Virus record (IMG/VR): IMGVR_UViG_3300008262_000018
Coordinates: 1 to 64,000 of that record
DNA: 64,000 bases
Direction: 5' to 3' (one strand)
Source of the DNA: a virus
The notes beneath the pieces are model-generated. The model made no database searches. It saw only the letters and a list, made by a program, of their open reading frames with translations, and was not told where the DNA came from. The first letter of the stretch is position 1. Each line of letters begins with the position of its first letter. This document shows, piece by piece, positions 50,142-59,442 of this stretch. A program made the position numbers and the translations under genes.

Positions 50142-52243
50142 ATACATATAACAAGGGTGGATTTGTAACAACAGAAGCTACAACAAGACCTAGTGTATCA
50201 GAATCTGATAAACAACTTTTAGATGATGTTAGAAATAAAAAAATTGCTTGGTATAGTCAACGTGTTAATCATCCAGATCCTAGAATTAGCTCTGAAGCTA
50301 GACAAGCACTTGAGTTATTAAATAAGTTTCCTGCAGATCCTAGTAAAGATATAAAGTACACTGATATACCTCTTTTACAACAAAGTGGAGTTGTTGGTTT
50401 ATACCAACCTTATGAAAGAAAAATGTATTTAGCAGATCCTTATAAAACTTTTGATCAACAAGTAAAGTCATATTATCCTAGAGGACTAAGAAATCCAGGA
50501 GAAAAAGATGAACTTAAAAAATACTACGACTACGCTATGACTTCTGAACCAAGAAGTCATGAAGGTGAGCATTATTATGAACATCCTATATTAGATAATA
50601 TAGTTAATAAATATAACAATCAGATTTTTTCACAATATGCTGATCCAGATGTATATAGAGATCTGCTTTATGAAAGAGTAGGTAAACCTGAATTCCCTAA
50701 AAAAAGAGATCAATATGCATTTGATCTAGACGCTAATCATTTTTATAAATGGATGACAGGTACTGATGATCCTCGTTTTGGGTATAATAAAAGAAAAGGA
50801 GTTAATAAACATTTCACTCCAGCTGAAATGTATAGGGCACTTAATGATATAAGAACAGAATATAATATAGATGCTTCTAAAAATACAAGTCCTGAAGATT
50901 TTAAAACTATTTATGAAAAAGTTCAACAATCTTATAAAGATGCTAAAGAAAAGAAAGATAAGGGCGCTGCTATGAGATATGGTCATATGCTTGATCTTTT
51001 CTACATTCACGGAAATGATTTTGAAAAGATAAATAATTTGAATAACTTATTAGTGAGAGATGTGTCTTCGGATTTACCAGTTGCTGATGAAGGATTTATT
51101 GTTACAACAGATGTCACAAGTAAAAGTCCTTCTCAAATAACACGTGAGATAATCTTACTTGGGGAAATAGCTAGAGCTGAGCATGAGGAATTTAAAAAAA
51201 GGCTGAATGCCACTAAATTTTCATTAAGCAATCCACATTTAGCAACACTACCATCATCTGAAGATATGGCAGCTGCTAGAAGACTTGATGAACAAAAACA
51301 ATTCTATGAGGAAAACCCAAATGCTGGTACAATGGCAAGAGGTGATAATACAGTTCTTGTTAAAAACTTTCCTGTTACAGATCCTATAACAGGTAGACTT
51401 ATTCAACCTCAAAAACTCACAGCACCAGCTTGGGCAAAAGGATTATCTTATGAAGCTTGGGATATTGCAAATCAACCTGGTTTTGTTACTCGTTTGCAAA
51501 GAAATCCTTTGCCATTATGGGCACAATTGCTTGATCCTACAGGAGTTAGCAACTATGGAAATGTTAAAACATCTTATGAAGATATGGTAAACTCTGAAGG
51601 GTTTTGGCCTAAAATAGGTAATTCATTACTTTTTGGACTAGATGTTCTTAGTAGTATACCAATTATTGGAAAAGTTCCTAAAGTCCTATCAGGTGCTACT
51701 AAAGGATCAAAAGCTGTAAAAGGAGCAAGCAAAGCTTCTAAAGTTGCAAAAGTAGCAAAACCAAATGTTGCTAAAGAAATATTTTTAAGACCAATAACTA
51801 ATATAGATAGATTTACTGGAGCAAATAATTTATTTCGTTTATCATCAAATGCACCTACCTGGTTAAACAGAGCAACTAATCTAACAAATTCGTTTAATAG
51901 AGGTAGGCGATATTTTGGAGGATTATATCACGGTGGTATGTATGGATTAGATGCTCTTTCTAATTTAGGATCTCAAAATCAACCAGAATATATTCCAAGT
52001 GGTGTAGGTACTGTAGATACTGGATATACAGATAATCAAGAAAAAATTAAAAAAATAGAAAATGATTCTTTGTATGCTAGTCCAGGTGGTGATGATGAAA
52101 TAGTAACATTTCAACTCCCTGATGGGCGTGTTGTAAAAATGAGTTCAGGTAGTAAACCATACGCAGATTTAATGAACAGAATTGATTCTTATGATTTTGA
52201 TGATAAGAAAAACATGTTTATAATAAAAAAATATAAAAAATAA
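50129..52243 (+). CDS. Cargo-like protein, tag at the N-terminus
   Basis: Seven hundred and four residues from GTG at 50129, overlapping the previous gene by 13 bases in the -1 frame. It opens MGQLNTYNKGGFVTTEATTRPS, the shared tag. Residues 30-300 form a helical domain with HEGEHYYEH, which could bind metal. From 500 there is a hydrophobic and basic region (ATKGSKAVKGASKASKVAKV) like a membrane-active or nucleic-acid-binding stretch. The C-terminus VTFQLPDGRVVKMSSGSKPY followed by ADLMNRI also occurs, diverged, in the 42335 giant protein (VKIKTNNGSYINLRTDSKEY). Confidence 0.7.
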   Translation: MGQLNTYNKGGFVTTEATTRPSVSESDKQLLDDVRNKKIAWYSQRVNHPDPRISSEARQALELLNKFPADPSKDIKYTDIPLLQQSGVVGLYQPYERKMYLADPYKTFDQQVKSYYPRGLRNPGEKDELKKYYDYAMTSEPRSHEGEHYYEHPILDNIVNKYNNQIFSQYADPDVYRDLLYERVGKPEFPKKRDQYAFDLDANHFYKWMTGTDDPRFGYNKRKGVNKHFTPAEMYRALNDIRTEYNIDASKNTSPEDFKTIYEKVQQSYKDAKEKKDKGAAMRYGHMLDLFYIHGNDFEKINNLNNLLVRDVSSDLPVADEGFIVTTDVTSKSPSQITREIILLGEIARAEHEEFKKRLNATKFSLSNPHLATLPSSEDMAAARRLDEQKQFYEENPNAGTMARGDNTVLVKNFPVTDPITGRLIQPQKLTAPAWAKGLSYEAWDIANQPGFVTRLQRNPLPLWAQLLDPTGVSNYGNVKTSYEDMVNSEGFWPKIGNSLLFGLDVLSSIPIIGKVPKVLSGATKGSKAVKGASKASKVAKVAKPNVAKEIFLRPITNIDRFTGANNLFRLSSNAPTWLNRATNLTNSFNRGRRYFGGLYHGGMYGLDALSNLGSQNQPEYIPSGVGTVDTGYTDNQEKIKKIENDSLYASPGGDDEIVTFQLPDGRVVKMSSGSKPYADLMNRIDSYDFDDKKNMFIIKKYKK

Positions 52244-52270
52244 TTATTCACAACTTTAAATTTAAAAACA

Positions 52271-54157
52271 ATGTATTACGGAACAAATCCTTATGGTTTA
52301 TCACCTTATATGTATGATGATCCATATACTACCTTGCAACGCGCTCAATATGGTTTAGAATCTGGTATGCCTTTTGAAGGTTTACCTCAATTAACTGGAT
52401 TACCAGAACCAGAACCTCAACCTGCAAATTACGCTTCATATCGTCAATTTAAAGATGCTTATGATAAATGGGTTATTGACAACTCTATGCTATCTCAAAT
52501 GGCTAATGTAGAAGATCCTGGTTTAGTTTCAGATCAAGGTGTAGTTGTACAAAATCAATCACCTTCTGGTTTTGTAGAACCTTCTTATCAAGGTCCAACT
52601 GTTGTTGAATATCTTGGATCAGCTGGTAAAACTTCAGATTATGCTACAAGAAAGCAAATTGCTAAAGTTTTGGGTATTCCAAATTACAAGGGTACTGCTT
52701 CTCAGAATAAGTTAATGATTAATCTTTTAGCTCAAAATCCAGCAGTTTTAAATAGTATTGCACAAAGTGTTAGTAGAGGTAGAGTAGTAGCACCTACTGG
52801 AATAGCTCCATCTCCTTCTATTGAAGAAGAAGAAGTTATTGTAGAAGATACAACTGGTGTAAACATTCCTATTGTTGATAGTTCTGGTAATGTTATTGAT
52901 ACAACGTCAGGAAGAGTTCTTACAACATTACCTAAATCTACTTATAAATCTAAAGGAAAAAAAGAAGAAGGATCTAGTAATCTTGAAAAAGCAATTGCTG
53001 CTTTATCTGCAACAGCACTTATAGGTGGAGCTGGGTATGCTGGTTTTGTAGAAGCAAAAAATATAATTGCTAGTACGTATAATTTAACAGGTGAAAATTT
53101 AAAATTATACAATGAGATTAGTAAAAAAAGAATAATGCCTAAAGTAAGAGGTGCTATAAAAGCTTGGGAAAACTTAGGAGATGAGGGTCAAGCAACATGG
53201 CGTGAACTAGACGATATGATTCGAGAAGATGCACGTATAGCTCGTAAGTATAAAGGTATGACAGCTGAAGAAAGAGTTGCATTTGATCTTCTTGAAGAAC
53301 AACGTAAACTTGAAACTGCTACTCGTACTCAGAAAACCAATATGAGATTAATGCAAAAATATGCTCCAAAAGGTACACCAAAGCTTACAGTTCCAAACAC
53401 TCCAAAAGCATTACCAAAAGTAAAAGCTCCTGTATCAACAGGGAGAGTTCTTCCTAAAGCTACTTTCTCATATCAAGGAGCAGCTCAACAACTTGGAAAT
53501 ACAATGACAAGAGCTTCAAACTATATAAAAGCAAGCAAGCCTTTTCAGAGAACATCAAGTTACTTAGATGAAATTTCAGCTACAGCTAGAAATCTTAAAA
53601 ATTCAAAAGCTTTTAAAACTGCTGGTAATTTGTTAAAAAGATTTAGATTTCAAGAGGGTGGTGAACAGCAAAATCAAATGATGCAACAAATTATTAGTTT
53701 TATTTCTCAAGAGTTACAACAAAATAAATCACCTTATCAAATAGCTGAAGCTTTAATGACGTATGGTATTTCACAAAAAGATGCTTTAGATTTAGTTGAT
53801 CAAGTTACAATGCAGATGTCACAATATATGCAATCAAATATGGCTGGTGCTCCACAAGGAGAAGATCAAGGATATATGTCAGCAGATCAAGGAGAAGCAG
53901 CTCAACAACAAATGATGATGGCATATGGTGGTGGATATTCAGGTACGTATGATCAAGGATCAGGATCTTATTTTCAAGCAGGAGGATCTTTTGTTCCTAC
54001 ATATGGTGATATTCTTCCTCAGTATATGTATGGTTCTGGTTATGATCAATCTTATATGCAAGATGGTGGTTCATTAAATATAGGAGATATGCTTGATGTA
54101 ACTCCAGAACAAATGGAGTATCTTCGCCAACAGGGATATGATTTTGACACAGTGTAA
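52271..54157 (+). CDS. Cargo-like protein with Gln/Gly-rich tail
   Basis: Six hundred and twenty-eight residues. N-terminal Tyr/Pro-rich part (MYYGTNPYGLSPYMYDDPY), a small helical unit SDYATRKQIAKVLGIPNYKG near 122, and a hydrophobic helix ALSATALIGGAGYAGFV near 245. A long basic helical part follows, and then a Gln/Met/Gly/Tyr-rich C-terminal 150 residues (QQMMMAYGGGYSGTYDQGSG). The start follows AAATTTAAAAACA. Likely internal or ejected with DNA, by its neighbours. No family is recognised. Confidence 0.68.
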   Translation: MYYGTNPYGLSPYMYDDPYTTLQRAQYGLESGMPFEGLPQLTGLPEPEPQPANYASYRQFKDAYDKWVIDNSMLSQMANVEDPGLVSDQGVVVQNQSPSGFVEPSYQGPTVVEYLGSAGKTSDYATRKQIAKVLGIPNYKGTASQNKLMINLLAQNPAVLNSIAQSVSRGRVVAPTGIAPSPSIEEEEVIVEDTTGVNIPIVDSSGNVIDTTSGRVLTTLPKSTYKSKGKKEEGSSNLEKAIAALSATALIGGAGYAGFVEAKNIIASTYNLTGENLKLYNEISKKRIMPKVRGAIKAWENLGDEGQATWRELDDMIREDARIARKYKGMTAEERVAFDLLEEQRKLETATRTQKTNMRLMQKYAPKGTPKLTVPNTPKALPKVKAPVSTGRVLPKATFSYQGAAQQLGNTMTRASNYIKASKPFQRTSSYLDEISATARNLKNSKAFKTAGNLLKRFRFQEGGEQQNQMMQQIISFISQELQQNKSPYQIAEALMTYGISQKDALDLVDQVTMQMSQYMQSNMAGAPQGEDQGYMSADQGEAAQQQMMMAYGGGYSGTYDQGSGSYFQAGGSFVPTYGDILPQYMYGSGYDQSYMQDGGSLNIGDMLDVTPEQMEYLRQQGYDFDTV

Positions 54158-54168
54158 AATATATTATA

Positions 54169-56934
54169 ATGCCTAGAATTATTATTAAAAGAAAAGGATT
54201 GGTAAAAGCATTTGATGGGTTAAATCTAACAACAACTAGCACAACTTCAGCTTCTGGAGTAGTAGGAAGTGGTGTTTTTGCTCCTGGATACGGGGTTAAT
54301 GCTACAACTACAACTACAACAAAACCTCCTATTCCTTTTTCAGGTGCAGGAACTAATCCAAATGAAAGTACTACTAACCCATTTAGTACAAATTTTAATG
54401 CATTGGATTGGGCTAGAGATTTGTATATGAACCCTGCTAAATCTTCTCCACAACCTGAAAGACTAAGTTGGGCTGAAAGAACTCAAGATAATCTTAATAG
54501 ATTTTATTCTTCATTAGATGATATTAGAGCACCTTTAGCAGAATATGATGCTTATAGAAGAAATAGAAGAGCAGAAAGATTTGATAGGGAAAATAGTTTA
54601 CCTGATAACTATTTAGCAGTGGGTCAGCAAAGTGCAGCTAATACTAGAGGGGATTGGGATATAAATACAGGTATGTTTGGTAAACAAGGTAGTTATGTTG
54701 CAAACAAAGGACAAACTATTAATCCTACAGGTTTTTTACCTGAAAGGGGCTTTAATAACAGAAACGCACAATATGGAGGGCAACAAGGTATGAAAATTAG
54801 AATAACAGGACTACCAAACCAAGAACAAATGGCTTATGGTGGTCAAGCAAGACATTCGTTAGATATTAGAAGAGATGCTTTAGCAAATCCTAATATTACA
54901 TATGAAGATCCATATGAAGTTAATAATACACTTCAACCTGTTCCCAGAGATGAAGCAAATCTAGAAGCAGAAAAAGATGAAACTGTTTTTGGAGATATTG
55001 ATGGAGATGGTGGTTTTGAACATTTTAAAGTGGGAGGTAAGCGACATTCTCAAGGAGGCACTCCATTAAATCTACCTGAAGGATCTTTTGTATTTTCAGA
55101 CACTGCTAAAATGAAAATAAAAGATGGAGAAGTTCTAGCCTACTTTGGATTGAAACCTAAAAAAGGTGGATACACTCCTGCTGAAATTGCTAAGAGATAT
55201 GATATAAATAGATATAAAGGTATTCTTGAAAATCCTGAAGCTGATGAACTTAGTAAAAATACAGCACAGCAGATGGTGAATAATTACAATAAGAAACTTG
55301 CGTATCTTGCTCTTATTCAAGAATCAATGAAAGGATTTCCACAAGGTATTCCTGAAGTTGCTCAAAAAATTCTTGGATTAGAAGCTCCAGAAGAACAAAT
55401 GGCTTCACCTGAAGATGAAGAAATGGCTATGCAAATGGGGCAACAACCTCAGATGATGGGACAACAACCAAGTGAAGAAGAAATGATGATGATGCAACAA
55501 CAAGGTGCAGAACAGCAAGCTCCTCAAGAACAAGCAGGACAAATGTTTTCTTATGGTGGTGAGTCTCAACTTATGAAATATGCACCTGGAGGTGCTTTTG
55601 ATTTTCCAACAACAAGTACATCAACTTTAGTTGGTAGTGGCTCATCTTTTGATCCAAATGTAACATATCAACATACAGCAACTCAACCTGGTTATTTAGA
55701 TTATAGTGATCCTAATTATGCTGGAGGTATATGGGCTGGTGATAGATATGAGACTGAATGGAAACCTTTAGTTAGTACAACTCTTGATGATCCAACTAAG
55801 TATGATAGAGTTGTAGAAGCTCTTGATAATTATACAGGTCCTGATGCAGATGATGTTAGAGCAATTATGTCTAACGCTAGATCAAGTGGGGATTTAAAAG
55901 GTAGAATTAGAACTTACTCTACAGACACTAAAGTAGGACCTTTTCATAATGCTGTTTATAGTGCTATAAATAGTATAAATGATACTACAACAACTACTAC
56001 TGCAGCTGTTGTACCAGATAAAAAAATTGGATGGAAGTGTGACCCAGCTACAAATAAACCTGTACCAAAAGAATATGCTACAGATGCTGAAATGACAGCT
56101 GATGGTGCTGTAACATATGAGAATCAAGCTAGTCTTCCTTGTGCAAAACCTGGTGATGTAAATTCAGGTAAACCAAGTAATGTTCCTTATGGACCATTGT
56201 GGCCTGATACAAGAAACCTTGCTAGAGCTGGTATGTTCCCACCAAGAAATTATTCTTTAGGTATTAAAGCAGCTCCTTATTCGGAAGATTCTGTATTTTT
56301 AAAAGATCCTAGACAACAACTTGCTGAAAATCAAAGTTTGCAAAACGCTGCTATGCAAGCACTTAGTACATCAGGAGATGTAAGAACATTAGGATCTATA
56401 GGAGCTGGTCTTCAAGGTCAAAGTTTAGCAAATGCTTCTAAAATTATTGATCAGGTTCAAGGTCAAAATGTAGATATTTTAAATGATTGGGCTAAATTAC
56501 GTGGTCAAAAACAACAAGCATACAATCAATATGCTGCTGATCTTGCTACACAAAGAGCATTTTTAAGTAAAGACACAGACGTATTTAATTTAAATCAACA
56601 AAGAGCTTACCAAAGAGGACTAGGTCTTGCTGAAACAAATCTTTGGAATAACATGATGAAGATGGGTCTTCTTAATGCTACTAACCCTCGTTATAATATT
56701 GATCCTAGAACAGGTCGTGTTATATTTAAAGGTGGTTATGGACCTGGAAATTTTGGAGGAGGATCTCAGTTTCAATATGGTACTAGAGAACACTATCTTG
56801 AAATGAAATCTCGTTTTCCAACATTAAGTGAAGAAGAATATTTAAGGATGGGTAAAAACTTTCCAAGCAAAACAGAAGAACCAGATCCTTATGCTCCTTA
56901 TTACAATTTTTATAATCCAACAATTCCTGAATGA
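54169..56934 (+). CDS. Cargo-like protein with GGKRHSQGG domain
   Basis: Nine hundred and twenty-one residues. Tag-like GLVKAFDGLNLTTTSTTS at 7-24 and LMKYAPGGAFDFPTTSTST near 468. At about 281-315 FGDIDGDGGFEHFKVGGKRH then SQGGTPLNLPEGSFVFSDT forms a distinctive domain that I recall in large virion proteins of Bacteroidota phages; DIDGDGG could bind calcium. A Gln/Met-rich stretch separates the halves, and the C-terminal 250 residues are helical. Probably part of the ejected cargo. Confidence 0.7.
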   Translation: MPRIIIKRKGLVKAFDGLNLTTTSTTSASGVVGSGVFAPGYGVNATTTTTTKPPIPFSGAGTNPNESTTNPFSTNFNALDWARDLYMNPAKSSPQPERLSWAERTQDNLNRFYSSLDDIRAPLAEYDAYRRNRRAERFDRENSLPDNYLAVGQQSAANTRGDWDINTGMFGKQGSYVANKGQTINPTGFLPERGFNNRNAQYGGQQGMKIRITGLPNQEQMAYGGQARHSLDIRRDALANPNITYEDPYEVNNTLQPVPRDEANLEAEKDETVFGDIDGDGGFEHFKVGGKRHSQGGTPLNLPEGSFVFSDTAKMKIKDGEVLAYFGLKPKKGGYTPAEIAKRYDINRYKGILENPEADELSKNTAQQMVNNYNKKLAYLALIQESMKGFPQGIPEVAQKILGLEAPEEQMASPEDEEMAMQMGQQPQMMGQQPSEEEMMMMQQQGAEQQAPQEQAGQMFSYGGESQLMKYAPGGAFDFPTTSTSTLVGSGSSFDPNVTYQHTATQPGYLDYSDPNYAGGIWAGDRYETEWKPLVSTTLDDPTKYDRVVEALDNYTGPDADDVRAIMSNARSSGDLKGRIRTYSTDTKVGPFHNAVYSAINSINDTTTTTTAAVVPDKKIGWKCDPATNKPVPKEYATDAEMTADGAVTYENQASLPCAKPGDVNSGKPSNVPYGPLWPDTRNLARAGMFPPRNYSLGIKAAPYSEDSVFLKDPRQQLAENQSLQNAAMQALSTSGDVRTLGSIGAGLQGQSLANASKIIDQVQGQNVDILNDWAKLRGQKQQAYNQYAADLATQRAFLSKDTDVFNLNQQRAYQRGLGLAETNLWNNMMKMGLLNATNPRYNIDPRTGRVIFKGGYGPGNFGGGSQFQYGTREHYLEMKSRFPTLSEEEYLRMGKNFPSKTEEPDPYAPYYNFYNPTIPE

Positions 56935-56960
56935 TTTTTAATTAAACTTTAAAAGTTTAG

Positions 56961-56999
56961 TTTTAAACTTTTAAAATTTTATAGTATATTATATTATAA
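56961..56999 (+). promoter_or_regulatory. Promoter of the 57 kb unit
   Basis: TTTT (56961..56964), 20 bases, TATATTATATTATA (56985..56998). The -7 region equals those at 787 and 20288. An inverted repeat AAACTTTAAAAGTTT (56945..56959) lies just upstream. The ATG follows at 57004, leaving a leader of only a few bases. Confidence 0.62.
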
Positions 57000-57003
57000 A
57001 GGT

Positions 57004-59418
57004 ATGAGACAATATTACTCTGGTATTACACCCGTTTTTCCTGATCCTGTACTTTACTCTCCAGATTTTTCCTATATGGATAAAATGCTGCAGCGTAAAG
57101 AGCAACAGTATAATAGTGGATTTAGCAAACTAGCTAATCAATGGGCGTATATTTCAAGACCTGTAACAAATCCTGAAAATGCAAAGGTTAGGGATGCTTT
57201 TTTAAAACAGGCTAAAGAAAATTTAAAAAATCTTTCTACATTAGATTTATCTGAGTATCAAAATGTTGAGGCAGCTATGAACGTTTTTGCTCCTTATCAA
57301 AACAATGAAAATCTTATTGGAGATCAAGAACTTACAGCATTTTATAATGAGCAAGAAAATATAGCTGAAGGATATAGAAATACAGAAGGAGGTAAGTATT
57401 TTAATGAAGATAATTTAAATGATATTAGATTACAAAGATCTTTATTTGCTCAAGCTAAACCTACTGATTGGAAATCATTTTATAGTGGTAAAAGACCTTA
57501 TAATCCCTATTATGATACTCAAGATGAGTATACTAAATTAATGGAGAAATTCAAACCATCAAGTGTTACAACAATTAATAAAAATGGTTTTTATATTACA
57601 ACAATCACTGATAAGTCTTGGTATAAAGAAGATATCCAAAGGTATTTAAATGGAATGCTTTCTGAGAAAGCTAAAAACCAATGGGAAATTGAAGCTCGTG
57701 TTAGGCTTAATTCTAATCCAGATGGCGTTAAAGAATTATATTTACAGCAATCTAAAGAGAGACTTCCTGCTATTGATAAAGAACTTAATAGAATAAATGT
57801 TGAACTTGTAAAAGCAAAAACACAAGAAGAAAAAGATGCTTTATTAAAAAATAAAGATTACTTTATAAATCTTAAAAAAGAGCTTTCTGATAATGTTTCT
57901 AAAATTGAAAAAGGTGATCAAAACTTTATAAGACAAAATTTAGAGTCATTTTCAAAATCAGTGTATATAAATGGTGTTATAGATAAAATAGCAACTGCAA
58001 ATCAGCATAAAGATATAGATCAAAAACTAGACTTTGATCAAGCTGCTTTAACTGTTTATCAGCAGCAACAACAAAACTGGAGAACTAAATATTCTGAAGA
58101 TGCACAAACCTATAGAACAAAATTAGCAATTGCAGCAGATGAGCGTAAGCGTAAAAGTGGTAGTGGTGATGATGGTGACGTACCTCCTATAACAGTATCT
58201 GACCCTGGTGGCACTTCAGATGTTAATGAACCATTAAATTTTGAACAACTAAAAGAAAAAGCAAGTCAAGCTAAAACAGAAACTGCTATTAAACATGATG
58301 AACTTGTAACTTATATTAAAAGTAGTACTAATAAAAAAGATTTAAGTGAAACAGAATTTCAAAGTTGGGTAGCAAGTCATCCTAATAATCAATTGGTTAA
58401 AGAGTATGTACAAAAAGCTCATAATCAACAAGCTTGGGAATCAATGGGTGAAAGAAGAAAAGAGGATGCGATGAGATTTGCTATTAATCAAATAGGAGAA
58501 GAAAATTATAATAAATTGGTCGAATGGAATAAGACAAAACAATATTATTCTCCCAATGAATCTGCTCCACCTGAACAAATTGTTCAATCAAGGGGGGATA
58601 TGTATAATCTTAATCGTGGACAACGTTTACAAACACAATTTCAAATAGACAAGTTTGCAAGGGAGCAAGCAAATACACAAACAGGTTTTGATGGAAATGC
58701 TTATAATAAACAATTCGATGCTTATGTTAAATCGTATCTTGCAGAAAAAAAGGATGTTGCTCTTAACACTAAAGGTTCTATGTATACAAAAAATGTAATA
58801 GGATTTAAACCAAGACAAGCAACTATAGCTGGTTTAGCAGGATTAGATGTAGATGATGTAACAAGCATTGTTGCAGTACCTACAACTAATGGATTAAACA
58901 TTAGTTTTAAAATTAATGAAAGTAAAGAAAATCCTTATAATGAAGACAAGCATACTATTATTGCTAATAGTATAACAACTAGACTTTCAGGTAGTGGAGC
59001 ATCTGTAGGAGAATATAATTCAGAAACTAAAACAATAACAGTTAGAAATGTACCTACATTAGATGCATTTATGGATGATGATGTTTACGGATCTATAGAT
59101 CATTCATATCATGTGCAAGTTAATGATATTGTTAACTGGAGAGGTAATATTCCAGGTGCAGATAAAATAATTCCTCTTGCTGTTAAAGATGCTGGAGGTA
59201 AAAATCGTGTATTTGAAATTAAAAAAGTAACAGGTTATAGTCCAGATTCTGATTTTTATATGTTATTAAATCCTCTAGATAGAAGTAATTTACATGAAGA
59301 TGTAACATATAGAAATATAGTTGCTCCATATAACGCATTAGCTTATTTATTAAATAATAATTCTGATGATATAGATCTTATGTTACAAACAAAAGCTAAT
59401 AAAAATAAAGGCCAGTAA
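57004..59418 (+). CDS. Cargo-like coiled-coil protein
   Basis: Eight hundred and four residues. The start PDFSYMDKMLQRKEQQYNSG followed by FSKLANQWAYIS resembles internal proteins of crAss-like phages in my memory. Helical segments dominate residues 1-370 (KELNRINVELVKAKTQEEKD), then an acidic/glycine linker (GSGDDGDVPP) near 385 and a C-terminal part with beta segments. It has its own promoter. Inferred role: an internal head protein ejected with the genome. Confidence 0.7.
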   Translation: MRQYYSGITPVFPDPVLYSPDFSYMDKMLQRKEQQYNSGFSKLANQWAYISRPVTNPENAKVRDAFLKQAKENLKNLSTLDLSEYQNVEAAMNVFAPYQNNENLIGDQELTAFYNEQENIAEGYRNTEGGKYFNEDNLNDIRLQRSLFAQAKPTDWKSFYSGKRPYNPYYDTQDEYTKLMEKFKPSSVTTINKNGFYITTITDKSWYKEDIQRYLNGMLSEKAKNQWEIEARVRLNSNPDGVKELYLQQSKERLPAIDKELNRINVELVKAKTQEEKDALLKNKDYFINLKKELSDNVSKIEKGDQNFIRQNLESFSKSVYINGVIDKIATANQHKDIDQKLDFDQAALTVYQQQQQNWRTKYSEDAQTYRTKLAIAADERKRKSGSGDDGDVPPITVSDPGGTSDVNEPLNFEQLKEKASQAKTETAIKHDELVTYIKSSTNKKDLSETEFQSWVASHPNNQLVKEYVQKAHNQQAWESMGERRKEDAMRFAINQIGEENYNKLVEWNKTKQYYSPNESAPPEQIVQSRGDMYNLNRGQRLQTQFQIDKFAREQANTQTGFDGNAYNKQFDAYVKSYLAEKKDVALNTKGSMYTKNVIGFKPRQATIAGLAGLDVDDVTSIVAVPTTNGLNISFKINESKENPYNEDKHTIIANSITTRLSGSGASVGEYNSETKTITVRNVPTLDAFMDDDVYGSIDHSYHVQVNDIVNWRGNIPGADKIIPLAVKDAGGKNRVFEIKKVTGYSPDSDFYMLLNPLDRSNLHEDVTYRNIVAPYNALAYLLNNNSDDIDLMLQTKANKNKGQ

Positions 59419-59442
59419 ATAATTTTATAACCAGTTTAGGAT

